Positions 21,264 to 30,093 are shown, numbered from the stretch's first letter. The stretch: 64,000 nt of DNA from an uncultured Alphaproteobacteria bacterium (GCA_903862715.1 CAIOYY010000100.1:1-64000); one strand, 5' to 3'. Program-made: numbers and translations. The notes: generated by a model not told the origin, from the letters alone.

Positions 21264-21794
21264 ATGCACCGGTCACGCCTCCTCGCAGTTCTCGTCGTTT
21301 TCGCGCCCCTCGCCGCGTGCAGCACGCCGGACCTCAACGATATCGCCCAATCCTGCCCGTCGACGGCCATTCTCGCCCAGGCGGCCGAAGTGATCAAAGT
21401 GCGCCCCGGCGGCCAGGCCCGAGAAGACGTCATTGTCCAGGCGGAAATGCTAACCCCGACCATCGCCTGCGACTACGAACTGGGCGATCCGGAAGTCTCC
21501 GTCGATATCAGCCTTCCCATCGTTGTACGCCGGGGGCCTGCGGCGGGTGAGGCCCAGGCGCTGCAATATTTTGTGGCGGTCATGGGTCCCAATGGCGCGA
21601 TGGTTTCCAAGCGTCTGTTTCAGCGCAATGTGGCGGGCGATGCGCCGACCGCGACTGTCACCGATTTCGTCAACGGAACGGTCATCGGCCTGCAGCAGAA
21701 CCAGCTGCCCTATCAGTACCGCATTGTGGTCGGCTTTCAGCTCACGCCCGATGAGTTCGCCCGTAATCAAGGCGAGACCATTTTCCGTCCATGA
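21264..21794 (+). CDS. Lipoprotein of unknown function upstream of argS
   Basis: This is a 176-residue secreted protein with a clear lipobox: MHRSRLLAVLVVFAPLAAC, with the acylated Cys at about residue 19. The rest is soluble and beta-rich, with no recognised enzyme motif. ATG 21264 is chosen because GGAAA sits just upstream. ATG 21252 would add four residues (MEIL). The frame is open further upstream over the divergent ispH promoter, but that part lacks coding character. The stop overlaps the argS start as ATGA, so the two genes are probably coupled. Confidence 0.8.
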   Translation: MHRSRLLAVLVVFAPLAACSTPDLNDIAQSCPSTAILAQAAEVIKVRPGGQAREDVIVQAEMLTPTIACDYELGDPEVSVDISLPIVVRRGPAAGEAQALQYFVAVMGPNGAMVSKRLFQRNVAGDAPTATVTDFVNGTVIGLQQNQLPYQYRIVVGFQLTPDEFARNQGETIFRP

Positions 21795-23554
21795 GTTCGC
21801 TGCTCGCCGAATTATGCGCGAGCGCCTCTGCTGCGTTCGCGGCGGAAGGGCTTGGCCCGGAATTCGGGATCGTTCAACCGTCCGACCGTGCCGACCTCGC
21901 GCAGTTTCAATGCAATGGCGCGCTCAGCGCCGCAAAGGCTGCGAAAACCAATCCGCGCGCCATCGCGGAAAAAATTGCCGCGCGCCTGTCCGGTACCGGC
22001 CTTTTCTCGGACGTCAGCATTGCCGGTCCCGGCTTCATCAATCTGAAGCTGAAAGACGCCTTTCTTCAGGCGCGGCTGCAAACGCTTGCCGACGCCCCCG
22101 AAAGCGCGCTGCCGAAAAGCGGCGCGGGCAAACGCGTATTGCTCGATTTCGGCGGGCCGAACGTCGCCAAGCCGATGCATGTCGGTCATTTGCGCTCGGC
22201 CATCATCGGAGATTGCCTGCAACGCCTTTTCGCGGCGTTGTCCTGGACGAAGCTCAGCGATGTCCATCTCGGCGATTGGGGCCTTCCGATGGGCCAGCTG
22301 ATTACCGAACTGGCGCTGCGCCAGCCTGATCTTCCCTATTTTCAGGATGCCGATCTTTCGCCCTATCCGGCCCAATCGCCGGTTACGATGGAAGATCTCG
22401 AAATCCTTTATCCGGAAGCCTCCAACGCCTGTAAATCCGATCCCATTCGCCTCGAAACCGCGCGTCAGGCGACGGCCGAATTGCAGGCCGGGCGTCCCGG
22501 CTACCGCGTCTTGTGGCAACACTTCTTCAAAGTGTCGGAAATCGGACTACAGCGTGAATTCGCCAGCCTTGGCGTGCGTTTCGATATGTGGAAGGGCGAG
22601 GCCGACGCCGCACCGCTGATCCCTCCGATGGTCGAAAACCTGAAAGCCGCAGGGCTCGCGGTGATGAGCGAAGGCGCGCTGGTCGTGCCGGTCGCGGAAG
22701 ACGGCGACACCAAGGAAATCCCGCCGCTCATTCTTCTGAAATCCGATGGCGCGGTGCTCTACGGCACCACCGATCTAGCCACCATCGTCGAACGCGAAAC
22801 CTCGTTCGATCCCGATCTCGTTCTCTATGTCGTCGATCAGCGCCAGCACGGTCATTTCGAACAGGTGTTCCGGGCCGCGAAGAAATCCGGTTTAAGCGGC
22901 GATGCGCTGCTCGAACATGTCGGTTATGGCACGGTGAACGGCACCGACGGCAAACCGTTCAAAACCCGCGCGGGCGGTGTGATGAAACTCTTCGACCTCA
23001 TCGCCATGGCGACCGAGGAAGCCGAGAAGCGTCTCGCCGAACAGGGCCTCGCGGCCGATTACCCTGCGGAAGAACGCGCCGCGATCGCCCGAATGGTGGG
23101 CGTCGCCGCGATCAAATTCGCCGATCTCTCAAACAATCGCGTCTCGGGCTATGTTTTCGATCTCGAACGCTTCACGCGTTTCGAGGGCAAGACCGGGCCG
23201 TATCTCCAATATGCCGCCGTGCGCATCAAATCGATCCTGCGCCGCGCGCGCGAGGAAGGGCACAGCTTAGGCGCGCCCGTCATCCGTTCCGAGGAAGAAC
23301 GCCGCCTCGCGCTGCAGCTTCTCGCATGGCCGGAAACATTGCTCGCCGCCGAGGAAAAACGCGCGCCGCATTACATCTGCGACTATGTTTTCACACTGGC
23401 GCAGAGCTTCAGCCGTTTTTATGCCGAGCATCACATTCTCAGCGAATCGGATGCCGAACTTCGCTCGGCGCGGCTTGGGCTCTGCGCGGTGACGCTGGCC
23501 GTCCTGGAACAGGGCCTCTCCCTTCTCGGCATCGAAATCCCCGAACGGATGTAG
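21791..23554 (+). CDS. argS: Arginyl-tRNA synthetase
   Basis: This is a class I synthetase that charges tRNA-Arg. The 587-residue protein has the N-terminal Arg-tRNA-binding domain (about residues 1-90) and the HIGH-type motif in NVAKPMHVGHLRSAIIGD. In the C-terminal half it has VDQRQHGHFEQVF and KTRAGGVMKLFDL, in the place of KMSKS, which is often degenerate in this enzyme. It then has a DALR-type anticodon-binding domain (FARFAYLQYAAVRIKSI-like region and the last 110 residues). Length is usual. It is followed by the glycine riboswitch. Confidence 0.96.
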   Translation: MSSLLAELCASASAAFAAEGLGPEFGIVQPSDRADLAQFQCNGALSAAKAAKTNPRAIAEKIAARLSGTGLFSDVSIAGPGFINLKLKDAFLQARLQTLADAPESALPKSGAGKRVLLDFGGPNVAKPMHVGHLRSAIIGDCLQRLFAALSWTKLSDVHLGDWGLPMGQLITELALRQPDLPYFQDADLSPYPAQSPVTMEDLEILYPEASNACKSDPIRLETARQATAELQAGRPGYRVLWQHFFKVSEIGLQREFASLGVRFDMWKGEADAAPLIPPMVENLKAAGLAVMSEGALVVPVAEDGDTKEIPPLILLKSDGAVLYGTTDLATIVERETSFDPDLVLYVVDQRQHGHFEQVFRAAKKSGLSGDALLEHVGYGTVNGTDGKPFKTRAGGVMKLFDLIAMATEEAEKRLAEQGLAADYPAEERAAIARMVGVAAIKFADLSNNRVSGYVFDLERFTRFEGKTGPYLQYAAVRIKSILRRAREEGHSLGAPVIRSEEERRLALQLLAWPETLLAAEEKRAPHYICDYVFTLAQSFSRFYAEHHILSESDAELRSARLGLCAVTLAVLEQGLSLLGIEIPERM

Positions 23555-23689
23555 CCAAACGCGCCGGAAATGCCCGATAGATGTGGGCAGTTTTGGGCGT
23601 GGTTTGACTCCCCTAGTCACCTCCCTATGATTGCTGCAACGCCGTTTCCCGCCGAGAGGCGCGTTTCTGCGGCACGTCAAATGATACCC

Positions 23690-23880
23690 AGCGGGAGAGG
23701 CCGGATCGCACCGGCGCCGAAGGAGCAACCGCCCCGGAAACTCTCAGGCAAATGGACCGTTGGGGGGATGACAGTCTGGAAAGCAGGGCGCTTTGTGAAT
23801 GCAGCGTTCTCACCGAAGGGGTAACACCATTCGCCTTGGCGAACGGGGCAAATCTCTCAGGTCAATGACAGACGGGGGCG
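23690..23880 (+). promoter_or_regulatory. Tandem glycine riboswitch for the gcv operon
   Basis: Two consecutive glycine aptamers are visible. The first (about 23691-23769) has GCGGGAGAGG, GCCGAAGGAGCAACCGCC and CTCTCAGGCAAATGGACCG. The second (about 23770-23877) has TCTGGAAAGC, CACCGAAGGGGTAACACC and CTCTCAGGTCAATGACAGACGG. These are the conserved core blocks of the tandem riboswitch found before gcvT in many bacteria, where glycine turns the genes on. Its 3' edge is followed by an inverted repeat reaching the gcvT start (23883-23890 with 23929-23936). Any open reading frame here is accidental. Confidence 0.95.
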
Positions 23881-23882
23881 CG

Positions 23883-23936
23883 GGTCCGGAGCAATCCGGT
23901 TCGTTGCCATAACCCTTTGTCAGATTAGTCCGGACC
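23883..23936 (+). promoter_or_regulatory. Expression platform hairpin masking the gcvT start
   Basis: GGTCCGGA at 23883-23890 is the perfect reverse complement of TCCGGACC at 23929-23936. The right arm ends 2 nt before the gcvT ATG at 23939, where a ribosome-binding site should be. No good Shine-Dalgarno is seen elsewhere before the gene. A glycine-controlled stem that blocks translation initiation is the natural reading, but this is inferred from pairing alone. Confidence 0.5.
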
Positions 23937-23938
23937 TT

Positions 23939-25075
23939 ATGAACGCCCCTGATACAGAAACGCTGCGCCGCACGCCGCTTCATGCTTTGCATCTGGAGCT
24001 TGGCGGCAAAATGGTCCCTTTCGCGGGCTATGACATGCCGGTGCAATATCCGACTGGCATTCTGAAAGAACATCTTCACACGCGGGAGCAGGCGGGCCTG
24101 TTCGATGTCTCACACATGGGGCAGCGCTTTCTTGTTGGTATCGATGACGCGGCGGTTGCACGCGCGCTGGAAGCCTTCACGCCGGGCGATTTTCAATCGC
24201 TGGGCCGGGGCCGCATCCGCTATTCGCTGCTCCTGAATGAAAGTGGCGGCATCGTCGATGATTTCATGACGACGCGTTCTCACGATCCGGACGAAGACGG
24301 CCGTTTCTTTCTCGTCGTCAATGCCGGACGCAAAGCCGTTGACGATGTCTTCATCCGCGAGCGTCTGCCGTCCAATGTCACACTGGAAAAAGCGGTCGAC
24401 CGCGCGCTCATCGCATTGCAGGGGCCGATGGCCGAAACGGTAATGGCGCGGCATTGCCCGCCTGCCGCCGCACTCTCTTTCATGTCGGCGACCGTCGCGG
24501 ACATTGACGGCGTGTCCTGCCGCATTTCGCGCTCCGGTTACACCGGTGAAGACGGTTACGAGATTTCGATCCCCGCATCCGATGCCGAACGCATCACAAG
24601 GTTGCTGCTGGCCGAAAAGGAAGTGCTCCCCATCGGGCTTGGTGCGCGCGATTCCCTTCGCCTCGAAGCCGGGCTGTCGCTTTACGGTCACGAAATCGAC
24701 GAAGGCACCTCGCCGGTAGAGGCCGATCTTACCTGGGTCATCGGCAAAAGACGGAAGATGGAGCGCAATTTTCCTGGTGCCACGCGCATCATGGACGAGC
24801 TTTTGTCCGGACCGTCCCGCAAGCGTGTCGGCATATTGCCCGACGGCAAGGCGCCCGCGCGCGAAGGCACCGAGATCGTCAATGGCAATGGCCAACGCAT
24901 CGGCATTGTGACCAGTGGCGGCTTTGGTCCCAGCGCGGGCGGTCCGATTGCGATGGGATATGTGGAATCCGCGTTTGCGCAGGACGGCAGCGAAATTGCC
25001 CTGATGGTGCGCGGTACGCCGCGCGCCGCGAAGGTCGTTCCGCTGCCCTTCATAGCGCATCGTTACAAAAGATAA
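23939..25075 (+). CDS. gcvT: Glycine cleavage system T protein (aminomethyltransferase)
   Basis: T protein takes the methylamine from the lipoyl H protein and passes the one-carbon unit to tetrahydrofolate, releasing ammonia. The 378-residue protein shows RRTPLHALHLELGGKMVPF near the start, the folate-site motif FDVSHMGQ, the GYTGEDGYEI region and the late RDSLRLEAGLSLYGHEID. Its length is typical. It is the first gene of the operon, and its start is next to the predicted riboswitch hairpin. Confidence 0.97.
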   Translation: MNAPDTETLRRTPLHALHLELGGKMVPFAGYDMPVQYPTGILKEHLHTREQAGLFDVSHMGQRFLVGIDDAAVARALEAFTPGDFQSLGRGRIRYSLLLNESGGIVDDFMTTRSHDPDEDGRFFLVVNAGRKAVDDVFIRERLPSNVTLEKAVDRALIALQGPMAETVMARHCPPAAALSFMSATVADIDGVSCRISRSGYTGEDGYEISIPASDAERITRLLLAEKEVLPIGLGARDSLRLEAGLSLYGHEIDEGTSPVEADLTWVIGKRRKMERNFPGATRIMDELLSGPSRKRVGILPDGKAPAREGTEIVNGNGQRIGIVTSGGFGPSAGGPIAMGYVESAFAQDGSEIALMVRGTPRAAKVVPLPFIAHRYKR

Positions 25076-25089
25076 GAATGAGGTGATTT

Positions 25090-25464
25090 ATGAGTGAAAT
25101 TCGTTTTACCGATCAGCATGAATGGGTCCGCGTCGAAAACGGCGTCGGCACCGTGGGGATCACGAAATATGCGGCGGATTCGCTGGGCGACGTCGTCTAT
25201 GTCGAGCTTCCTTCCGCGGGGAAGAAACTTAATCCCGGCGGCGAAGCGGCGGTCGTCGAGAGCGTCAAGGCGGCGAGCGAAGTCTATTCGCCGGTCGCGG
25301 GCGAAGTGATCGAAGCCAATCAGGTAATTGCCGATGAACCGGCGCAGGTGAATGCCGATCCGGAAGGCGAGGGCTGGTTCTTCCGCCTGCGTGTCTCCGA
25401 TATGGGCGCGCTTTCCAAGCTCATGACCAATGATCAGTACAAAGAATTTCTGAAAGGTCTCTGA
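25090..25464 (+). CDS. gcvH: Glycine cleavage system H protein
   Basis: This is the small lipoylated carrier that moves the methylamine between the P, T and L proteins. The 124-residue protein has the lipoyl lysine in [16 protein letters not shown] and the family start [14 protein letters not shown] Shine-Dalgarno (GAGGTG) precedes the ATG. The stop shares bases with the next start, so gcvPA is translationally coupled. The L protein (lipoamide dehydrogenase) is not in this window. Confidence 0.97.
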   Translation: MSEIRFTDQHEWVRVENGVGTVGITKYAADSLGDVVYVELPSAGKKLNPGGEAAVVESVKAASEVYSPVAGEVIEANQVIADEPAQVNADPEGEGWFFRLRVSDMGALSKLMTNDQYKEFLKGL

Positions 25465-26804
25465 TGCGTTATCTGCCGCTCACCCATGGCGACCGCCGCG
25501 CGATGCTCGAGAAAATCGGCGTCGGCTCCGTCGATGCGCTGTTCCGCGATGTTCCGGCGGCCGCGCGCGATGCCGCGTTCGATCTGCCGCGCCATGCCGG
25601 TGAAATCGATGTCGAGCGCAGCCTGAAGACCTTCGCGTGCGCTAGCACGCCCGCTGGCGACGCGGCCTTTTTCTGTGGTGCGGGCGCCTATCGCCATCAT
25701 ATTCCGGCTTCCGTCGATCATCTGATCCAGCGTTCGGAGTTTCTCACTTCCTACACGCCCTATCAGCCGGAAATCGCACAAGGGACGTTGCAGGTCCTGT
25801 TCGAATTCCAGACCCAGGTGGCGCAGCTTACGGGCATGGAAGTTGCCAACGCCTCGCTCTATGACGGCTCGACCGCCAGCGCCGAGGGTGTGCTGATGGC
25901 CTGCCGTTTGACGAAGCGCGACCGTATCGTGCTGTCCGGCAATCTTCATCCGCATTATGCCGAAACCATCCGCACCGTCACCGAGCCCAGCGGCTACCGC
26001 ATCGCGACAGGCACACCCCGTCCCGGAAAACCGGAAGATATCGCCGCATTAATCGACAGCGAAACCGCCTGCATCGTCGTGCAGAATCCGGACGTCTTCG
26101 GCACGGTGCGCGATTTGCGTCCGCTCGCGGAAGCGGCGCATGAAAAAGGCGCGCTGCTGATTGCGGTGTTCACGGAAGCGATGTCGCTGGGGCTGATCGA
26201 ACCGCCCGGCGCGATGGGTGCGGACATCGTCGCGGGCGAAGGCCAGTCGATCGGTAATGGCCTCAATTTCGGCGGGCCCTATGTCGGGCTTTTCGCCACG
26301 CATGAAAAATTCCTGCGTCAGATGCCGGGCCGCCTTGCCGGACAAACCGTCGATGCCGATGGCCGCCGCGGTTTCGTGCTGACGCTGTCCACCCGCGAAC
26401 AGCATATCCGCCGTGAAAAGGCGACCAGCAATATCTGCACGAATTCCAGCCTCTGCGCGCTCGCCTTCAGTATCCACATGACGTTGCTCGGCGAGACCGG
26501 GCTGCATCGCCTTGCGAAAATCAATCATATGCGCGCGACCCAGCTCGCGGATCGTCTCGCACGCATGCCCGGCGTGGACCTTGCGACGCCGGTCTTCTTC
26601 AACGAATTCACGCTGAAGCTTTCGAAGCCCGCAGCCGATGTCGTCGATGCACTGGCGGACAAGGACATTATCGGTGGCGTGCGCGCTTCGCGCCTCTATC
26701 CCCACGATCCCGACCTGGCGAATTATCTGATCGTCGCCGCGACCGAATTGAACACCGACGAAGATGTTTCTGCCTATGCCGCTGCGCTTGAGGAGGTGCT
26801 CTGA
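25464..26804 (+). CDS. gcvPA: Glycine dehydrogenase (decarboxylating) subunit 1
   Basis: This is the N-terminal half of the split P protein, which decarboxylates glycine and transfers methylamine to GcvH. The 446-residue protein begins [15 protein letters not shown] and contains [41 protein letters not shown] and the [19 protein letters not shown] motif near residue 320. It does not carry the PLP lysine, which lies in the other half. The gene starts on the gcvH stop and ends on the gcvPB start, a tight operon. Confidence 0.97.
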   Translation: MRYLPLTHGDRRAMLEKIGVGSVDALFRDVPAAARDAAFDLPRHAGEIDVERSLKTFACASTPAGDAAFFCGAGAYRHHIPASVDHLIQRSEFLTSYTPYQPEIAQGTLQVLFEFQTQVAQLTGMEVANASLYDGSTASAEGVLMACRLTKRDRIVLSGNLHPHYAETIRTVTEPSGYRIATGTPRPGKPEDIAALIDSETACIVVQNPDVFGTVRDLRPLAEAAHEKGALLIAVFTEAMSLGLIEPPGAMGADIVAGEGQSIGNGLNFGGPYVGLFATHEKFLRQMPGRLAGQTVDADGRRGFVLTLSTREQHIRREKATSNICTNSSLCALAFSIHMTLLGETGLHRLAKINHMRATQLADRLARMPGVDLATPVFFNEFTLKLSKPAADVVDALADKDIIGGVRASRLYPHDPDLANYLIVAATELNTDEDVSAYAAALEEVL

Positions 26805-28384
26805 TGCTGAACGCACAAGGACGCGCCACCGATACCGGCACGAGAGGCGAGGGCGGACGCGCGACTATTTCCGGTCATCGCGGACTCGATCATGAGGAAG
26901 GCCTTCTGTTTGAAATCGGGCGGCGTGAAGTCACCGGAGTCGATCTTCCCGATATCGAACTGACGGCGGACCGCCTCGGCGGATTGCAGCGCAAACTCCC
27001 TATCGGGCTTCCCGGCCTCACCGAGCCCGAAGCTGTGCGCCATTATGTGCGCCTGTCGCGCAAGAATGCCTCCATCGACGCCAATCTCTATCCGCTCGGC
27101 TCATGCACGATGAAGCACAATCCGCGCCTCAACGAAAAAATGGCGCGGCTTCCCGGCCTGTCGGACATTCATCCGCTGCAGCCGCAGAAAACGGTTCAGG
27201 GCGCGCTCGCGCTGCTGGACGAACTGGCGCATTGGCTGAAGACATTGACGGGCATGCCCGCGGTCGCGCTGTCGCCTAAGGCGGGCGCGCATGGCGAGTT
27301 GTGCGGCCTTCTCGCTATCCGTGCTGCCTTTCAGGCGCGCGGCGAAGACCGCCGCCGCATTCTCGTGCCGGAATCGGCGCATGGCACCAATCCGGCGACT
27401 GCGGCGCTATGCGGGTTCACGGTGGAAGATGTGCCCGGCACCGCCGATGGACGTGTCGACGTCGCGGCATTTCAGGAGCGCCTCGGCTCGGATGTCGCGG
27501 GCGTCATGATCACCAACCCAAACACCTGTGGCCTGTTCGAGCGCGACCTGGTGGCGATTGCCGACGCGGTGCATGCGGCGGGCGGCTATTTCTACTGCGA
27601 CGGCGCCAACTTCAACGCGATTGTCGGGCGTGTAAGGCCGGGCGATCTCGGCATCGACGCTATGCATATCAATCTGCATAAGACCTTTTCGACGCCGCAT
27701 GGCGGTGGAGGCCCCGGTGCCGGTCCGGTGGTGTTCTCCGAACGCCTTGCCAAATTCGCGCCGCTGCCGCTGCTCATTCATGACGACAATGGCTTTCGCC
27801 TGATCGAAGACATGCAGGAAGCGGAGGCGGCGGGGCACGCGCCCTTCGGGCGCATGTGCGCCTTCCATGGACAGATGGGCATGTTCGTGCGCGCACTCAC
27901 TTACATGCTGAGCCATGGCGGTGATGGTTTGCGTCAGGTCGCGGACGATGCCGTGTTGTCGGCGAATTATATTCTGGCTTCGTTAAGCGATGTCATGAGC
28001 GCGCCCTTCGAAGGCCCGTGCATGCATGAAGCATTGTTCGACGACACGTTCCTGAAGAATACCGGCGTCACCACGCTCGATATAGCGAAAGCGCTGATCG
28101 ACGAGGGCTTCCACCCGATGACCGTCTATTTCCCGCTGGTCGTGCATGGCGCCATGCTGATCGAGCCGACCGAAACGGAATCGAAGGAAACGCTGGACCG
28201 CTTTATCACGGTGATGCGGGAACTGGCGTCGGACGCCAAGGCCGGCCGTACCGAGCGTTTCGAGGGCGCGCCGCATTTCGCCCCCCGACGCCGCCTTGAT
28301 GAGACCGGCGCGGCGCGCAAGCCCGTGCTGCGCTGGCGCCCTTCGGATGCTAAGGATATGGCAAGGGTTGAAGCGGCAGAATAG
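26804..28384 (+). CDS. gcvPB: Glycine dehydrogenase (decarboxylating) subunit 2
   Basis: This is the C-terminal half of the split P protein, carrying the PLP site. The 526-residue protein has YPLGSCTMKHNPR, PQKTVQGALALLDEL, the motif ESAHGTNPATAA, and the PLP lysine in NLHKTFSTPHGGGGPG. Its N-terminal 25 residues are extra and polar. The ATG overlaps the gcvPA stop (TGATG). It completes the gcvT-H-PA-PB operon, and a short lipoprotein gene follows 49 bp later. Confidence 0.97.
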   Translation: MLNAQGRATDTGTRGEGGRATISGHRGLDHEEGLLFEIGRREVTGVDLPDIELTADRLGGLQRKLPIGLPGLTEPEAVRHYVRLSRKNASIDANLYPLGSCTMKHNPRLNEKMARLPGLSDIHPLQPQKTVQGALALLDELAHWLKTLTGMPAVALSPKAGAHGELCGLLAIRAAFQARGEDRRRILVPESAHGTNPATAALCGFTVEDVPGTADGRVDVAAFQERLGSDVAGVMITNPNTCGLFERDLVAIADAVHAAGGYFYCDGANFNAIVGRVRPGDLGIDAMHINLHKTFSTPHGGGGPGAGPVVFSERLAKFAPLPLLIHDDNGFRLIEDMQEAEAAGHAPFGRMCAFHGQMGMFVRALTYMLSHGGDGLRQVADDAVLSANYILASLSDVMSAPFEGPCMHEALFDDTFLKNTGVTTLDIAKALIDEGFHPMTVYFPLVVHGAMLIEPTETESKETLDRFITVMRELASDAKAGRTERFEGAPHFAPRRRLDETGAARKPVLRWRPSDAKDMARVEAAE

Positions 28385-28433
28385 GATTGCAGCTTGAACT
28401 CGCCCTTAAGGGCGCAAAGGTAGGGACGGTACG

Positions 28434-28838
28434 ATGACATCCTTGAGAGTTCTGTTGGTCGCCGCCCTCCTTCCACTTGCGGGTTGCGCGCTCTTCCGCG
28501 GTGTCGAAGATCTCCCCGAAACCTACATTGTGTTCTTCGCCTATGACTCGGCGGAACTCGACGACGCCGCGCGCGATGTGGTCGAGCAGGTCGCCGACGA
28601 CGCGGGCCGTTTCGATCCCGTTTCCATTCTGATCTCGGGCAATATGGGCGATCTTCCCAATGCCAATGTCAGCGCGGAAATGTCCGAACGGCGTTTCGCG
28701 GCGGTGGAAGAGGCGCTGGTCGCCGACGGCGTCGATGCATCGCTCTTTTCGCGCGCGCCGCTGGCCGAAGAACCCGCGCTTCCCGCCGACGCCATTCGCC
28801 GGATCGAAATCCGCTTCACGCTGCCGCCGCAGGAATAA
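28434..28838 (+). CDS. Small lipoprotein with an OmpA-like domain
   Basis: This is a 134-residue protein with a lipobox (LLVAALLPLAGC, Cys at about residue 18). It is followed by YIVFFAYDSAELDDAARDVV, a form of the OmpA/Pal peptidoglycan-binding domain start, and SERRFAAVEEALVADG, which resembles the later R/A-rich helix. The domain is short and lacks the full peptidoglycan-binding signature, so it may be degenerate. It is probably attached to a membrane facing the periplasm. It sits 49 bp after gcvPB and may be read through from the gcv operon. Confidence 0.75.
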   Translation: MTSLRVLLVAALLPLAGCALFRGVEDLPETYIVFFAYDSAELDDAARDVVEQVADDAGRFDPVSILISGNMGDLPNANVSAEMSERRFAAVEEALVADGVDASLFSRAPLAEEPALPADAIRRIEIRFTLPPQE

Positions 28839-28873
28839 AAACCAAGCGCGGCACGGAGCGCATCATCATTTCT

Positions 28874-28917
28874 CATGGCCGGGCCATCCTGGACTTGATC
28901 CGGGACCCGGCCCTCCA
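28874..28917. repeat. Intergenic repeat, family B, copy 1
   Basis: A palindrome-like element with the core GGGCCATCCTGGACTTGATC and CCGGGACCCGGCCC. A second copy, with the same core order, lies at 29711-29756. The CCCGGACTTGATCCGGGA type sequence is a widespread intergenic repeat in alphaproteobacteria. It lies just after the OmpA-like lipoprotein gene. Confidence 0.7.
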
Positions 28918-29007
28918 GCGTTTACCTGTCAGAATGCGCGAGCATTCATGGGCTCGCTGACGCTGGCCGATGGATGCCGTCTTCGGGGCGTTCTGGCGAG
29001 AACCGGA

Positions 29008-29043
29008 GGCAAAAGAAAACGCCCTCCTTTAGGGGGAGGGCGT
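29008..29043 (-). terminator. Rho-independent terminator of the pentapeptide-repeat gene
   Basis: On the minus strand an ACGCCCTCC / GGAGGGCGT stem (29019-29027 with 29035-29043, 7-nt loop) is followed by a T-rich run, TTTTCTTTT. It lies 57 bp downstream of the stop codon at 29100 and ends that transcript. The perfect 9-bp GC-rich stem makes it a strong candidate. Confidence 0.75.
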
Positions 29044-29099
29044 GAGGTCAATTGAGCATTGATCAGGAGAGGTCAGGCTAGGCTCGTCTTACGTAAAAC

Positions 29100-29684
29100 T
29101 CAGATGCAGAAATTGGGGGTAAGGCCTTCCGGCAATTTCGTGGTTTCGTCCGCGCAGGCGACATCGAGCTGCCCTTGCGTCAGGCCGCGGGCGGTGGAGA
29201 GGTCGGCGCCCTTAATCGAGGCGATGTCCAGTTTTGCGCCAGTCAGGTCGGCGCCCGAGAGATCGGAATGTCCCAGATTGGCCCCGGTCAGGTCGGTGTT
29301 GCGAAATGAGGCACCGGCGAAATTCGCGTAGGACATGCACATATAGACCGCTACGGAATCGTCGAACTTTGCGCCGGCCAGGTTCTTTTCCTTAACGCAG
29401 GTATGGGACAGGTCCACGCGGGAAAGATCGCAGCCGGGGCAGTCGATGATTTCGCCGGCCTGAAGGCGTTCCAGCGGCGAAAGCGTTTGAATAACAGGGG
29501 TTTCGTCAGGCGCGGCGAGCGCGGTGACCATCTGCCCGGACACGGCATTTTCTCCGGCCATGCTCGGCATCATTAACGCCAGCACGATCAGGCAGACCCC
29601 CAGGGTCATCAAGGCATAGGCGGTGCGCATCGGCGTCGTCCCATCACGAAACATCTGCCGGATATGTTGCAGGGTGCGTGCCAT
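29100..29684 (-). CDS. Membrane-anchored pentapeptide-repeat protein
   Basis: This 194-residue protein has an N-terminal hydrophobic segment (about residues 18-40) and then a run of pentapeptide repeats of the A(D/N)Lxx type (about residues 90-165). Examples are ANFAGASFRNTDLTGANL and LSGADLTGAKL. Such repeats form a right-handed beta-helix. A few cysteines (CPGCDLS, SHTC, VACAD) suggest a disulphide-stabilised periplasmic domain. The function is unknown. The start at 29684 is uncertain, as the frame runs upstream into repeat copy B2. It reads toward its own terminator at 29008-29043. Confidence 0.8.
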   Translation of the reverse strand: MARTLQHIRQMFRDGTTPMRTAYALMTLGVCLIVLALMMPSMAGENAVSGQMVTALAAPDETPVIQTLSPLERLQAGEIIDCPGCDLSRVDLSHTCVKEKNLAGAKFDDSVAVYMCMSYANFAGASFRNTDLTGANLGHSDLSGADLTGAKLDIASIKGADLSTARGLTQGQLDVACADETTKLPEGLTPNFCI

Positions 29685-29710
29685 GCCAGTCTTGGCGGAT
29701 GATGCCCGTC

Positions 29711-29756
29711 CTTGCCGGGCCATCCCGGACTTGATCCGGGACCGGGCCACGCATCC
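29711..29756. repeat. Intergenic repeat, family B, copy 2
   Basis: This copy reads CCGGGCCATCCCGGACTTGA then TCCGGGACCGGGCC, matching copy 1 at 28874-28917 apart from a few bases. It sits immediately upstream of the pentapeptide-repeat gene and would lie in its 5' leader if transcription starts further upstream. Confidence 0.7.
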
Positions 29757-29909
29757 CGTCCGCTTGATCTTTTCGAAGACCCCACGCTGAATGGGTCATC
29801 GTCGTTTTCTCTAAAAATCGCCGTCCCTTTTTATCTCGGCGGGCGCGGAGTTCGATCCGCCATGGGAACGGACCTGGATCAGGCGGGAAGTTTGGCCGCA
29901 TTCGGGCGT

Positions 29910-29935
29910 AAACATACCGAGCGGTCGGTTTTCCG
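29910..29935. promoter_or_regulatory. Degenerate TetR-type operator-like site
   Basis: AAACATACCGA followed by GCGGTCGGTTTT repeats the left half and centre of the perfect palindrome at 30050-30083, with a changed centre and a degraded right half. The two sites are 144 bp apart. No regulator gene lies nearby. Confidence 0.45.
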
Positions 29936-30049
29936 TGCGCGGTGAAATCACTCCAACACAGCCCTGCACGATCAAGCAAAAGCATTCGGCGCCAACGCGT
30001 TACTGCTGACACTGAATGTGGCAGACAAGCGCTCTGCCGCCCGCGGAAA

Positions 30050-30083
30050 AAGAAAACATACCGACCGGTCGGTATGTTTTCTT
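30050..30083. promoter_or_regulatory. Perfect 34-bp palindrome, TetR-type operator candidate
   Basis: The sequence is its own reverse complement over 34 bp, with no mismatch and no loop. The core is ACATACCGACCGGTCGGT plus its mirror half. The ACCGACCGGTCGGT core is like the operators of TetR-family regulators. A loop-free palindrome does not make a good terminator, so an operator is preferred. It lies 366 bp upstream of the pentapeptide gene start and just beyond the nrdJ terminator. Confidence 0.6.
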
Positions 30084-30093
30084 CCCCGGAGCC

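Noticed and set aside
23570-23824. An 84-codon frame between argS and gcvT
   Set aside because: It overlaps the glycine riboswitch aptamers, whose conserved bases explain the sequence.
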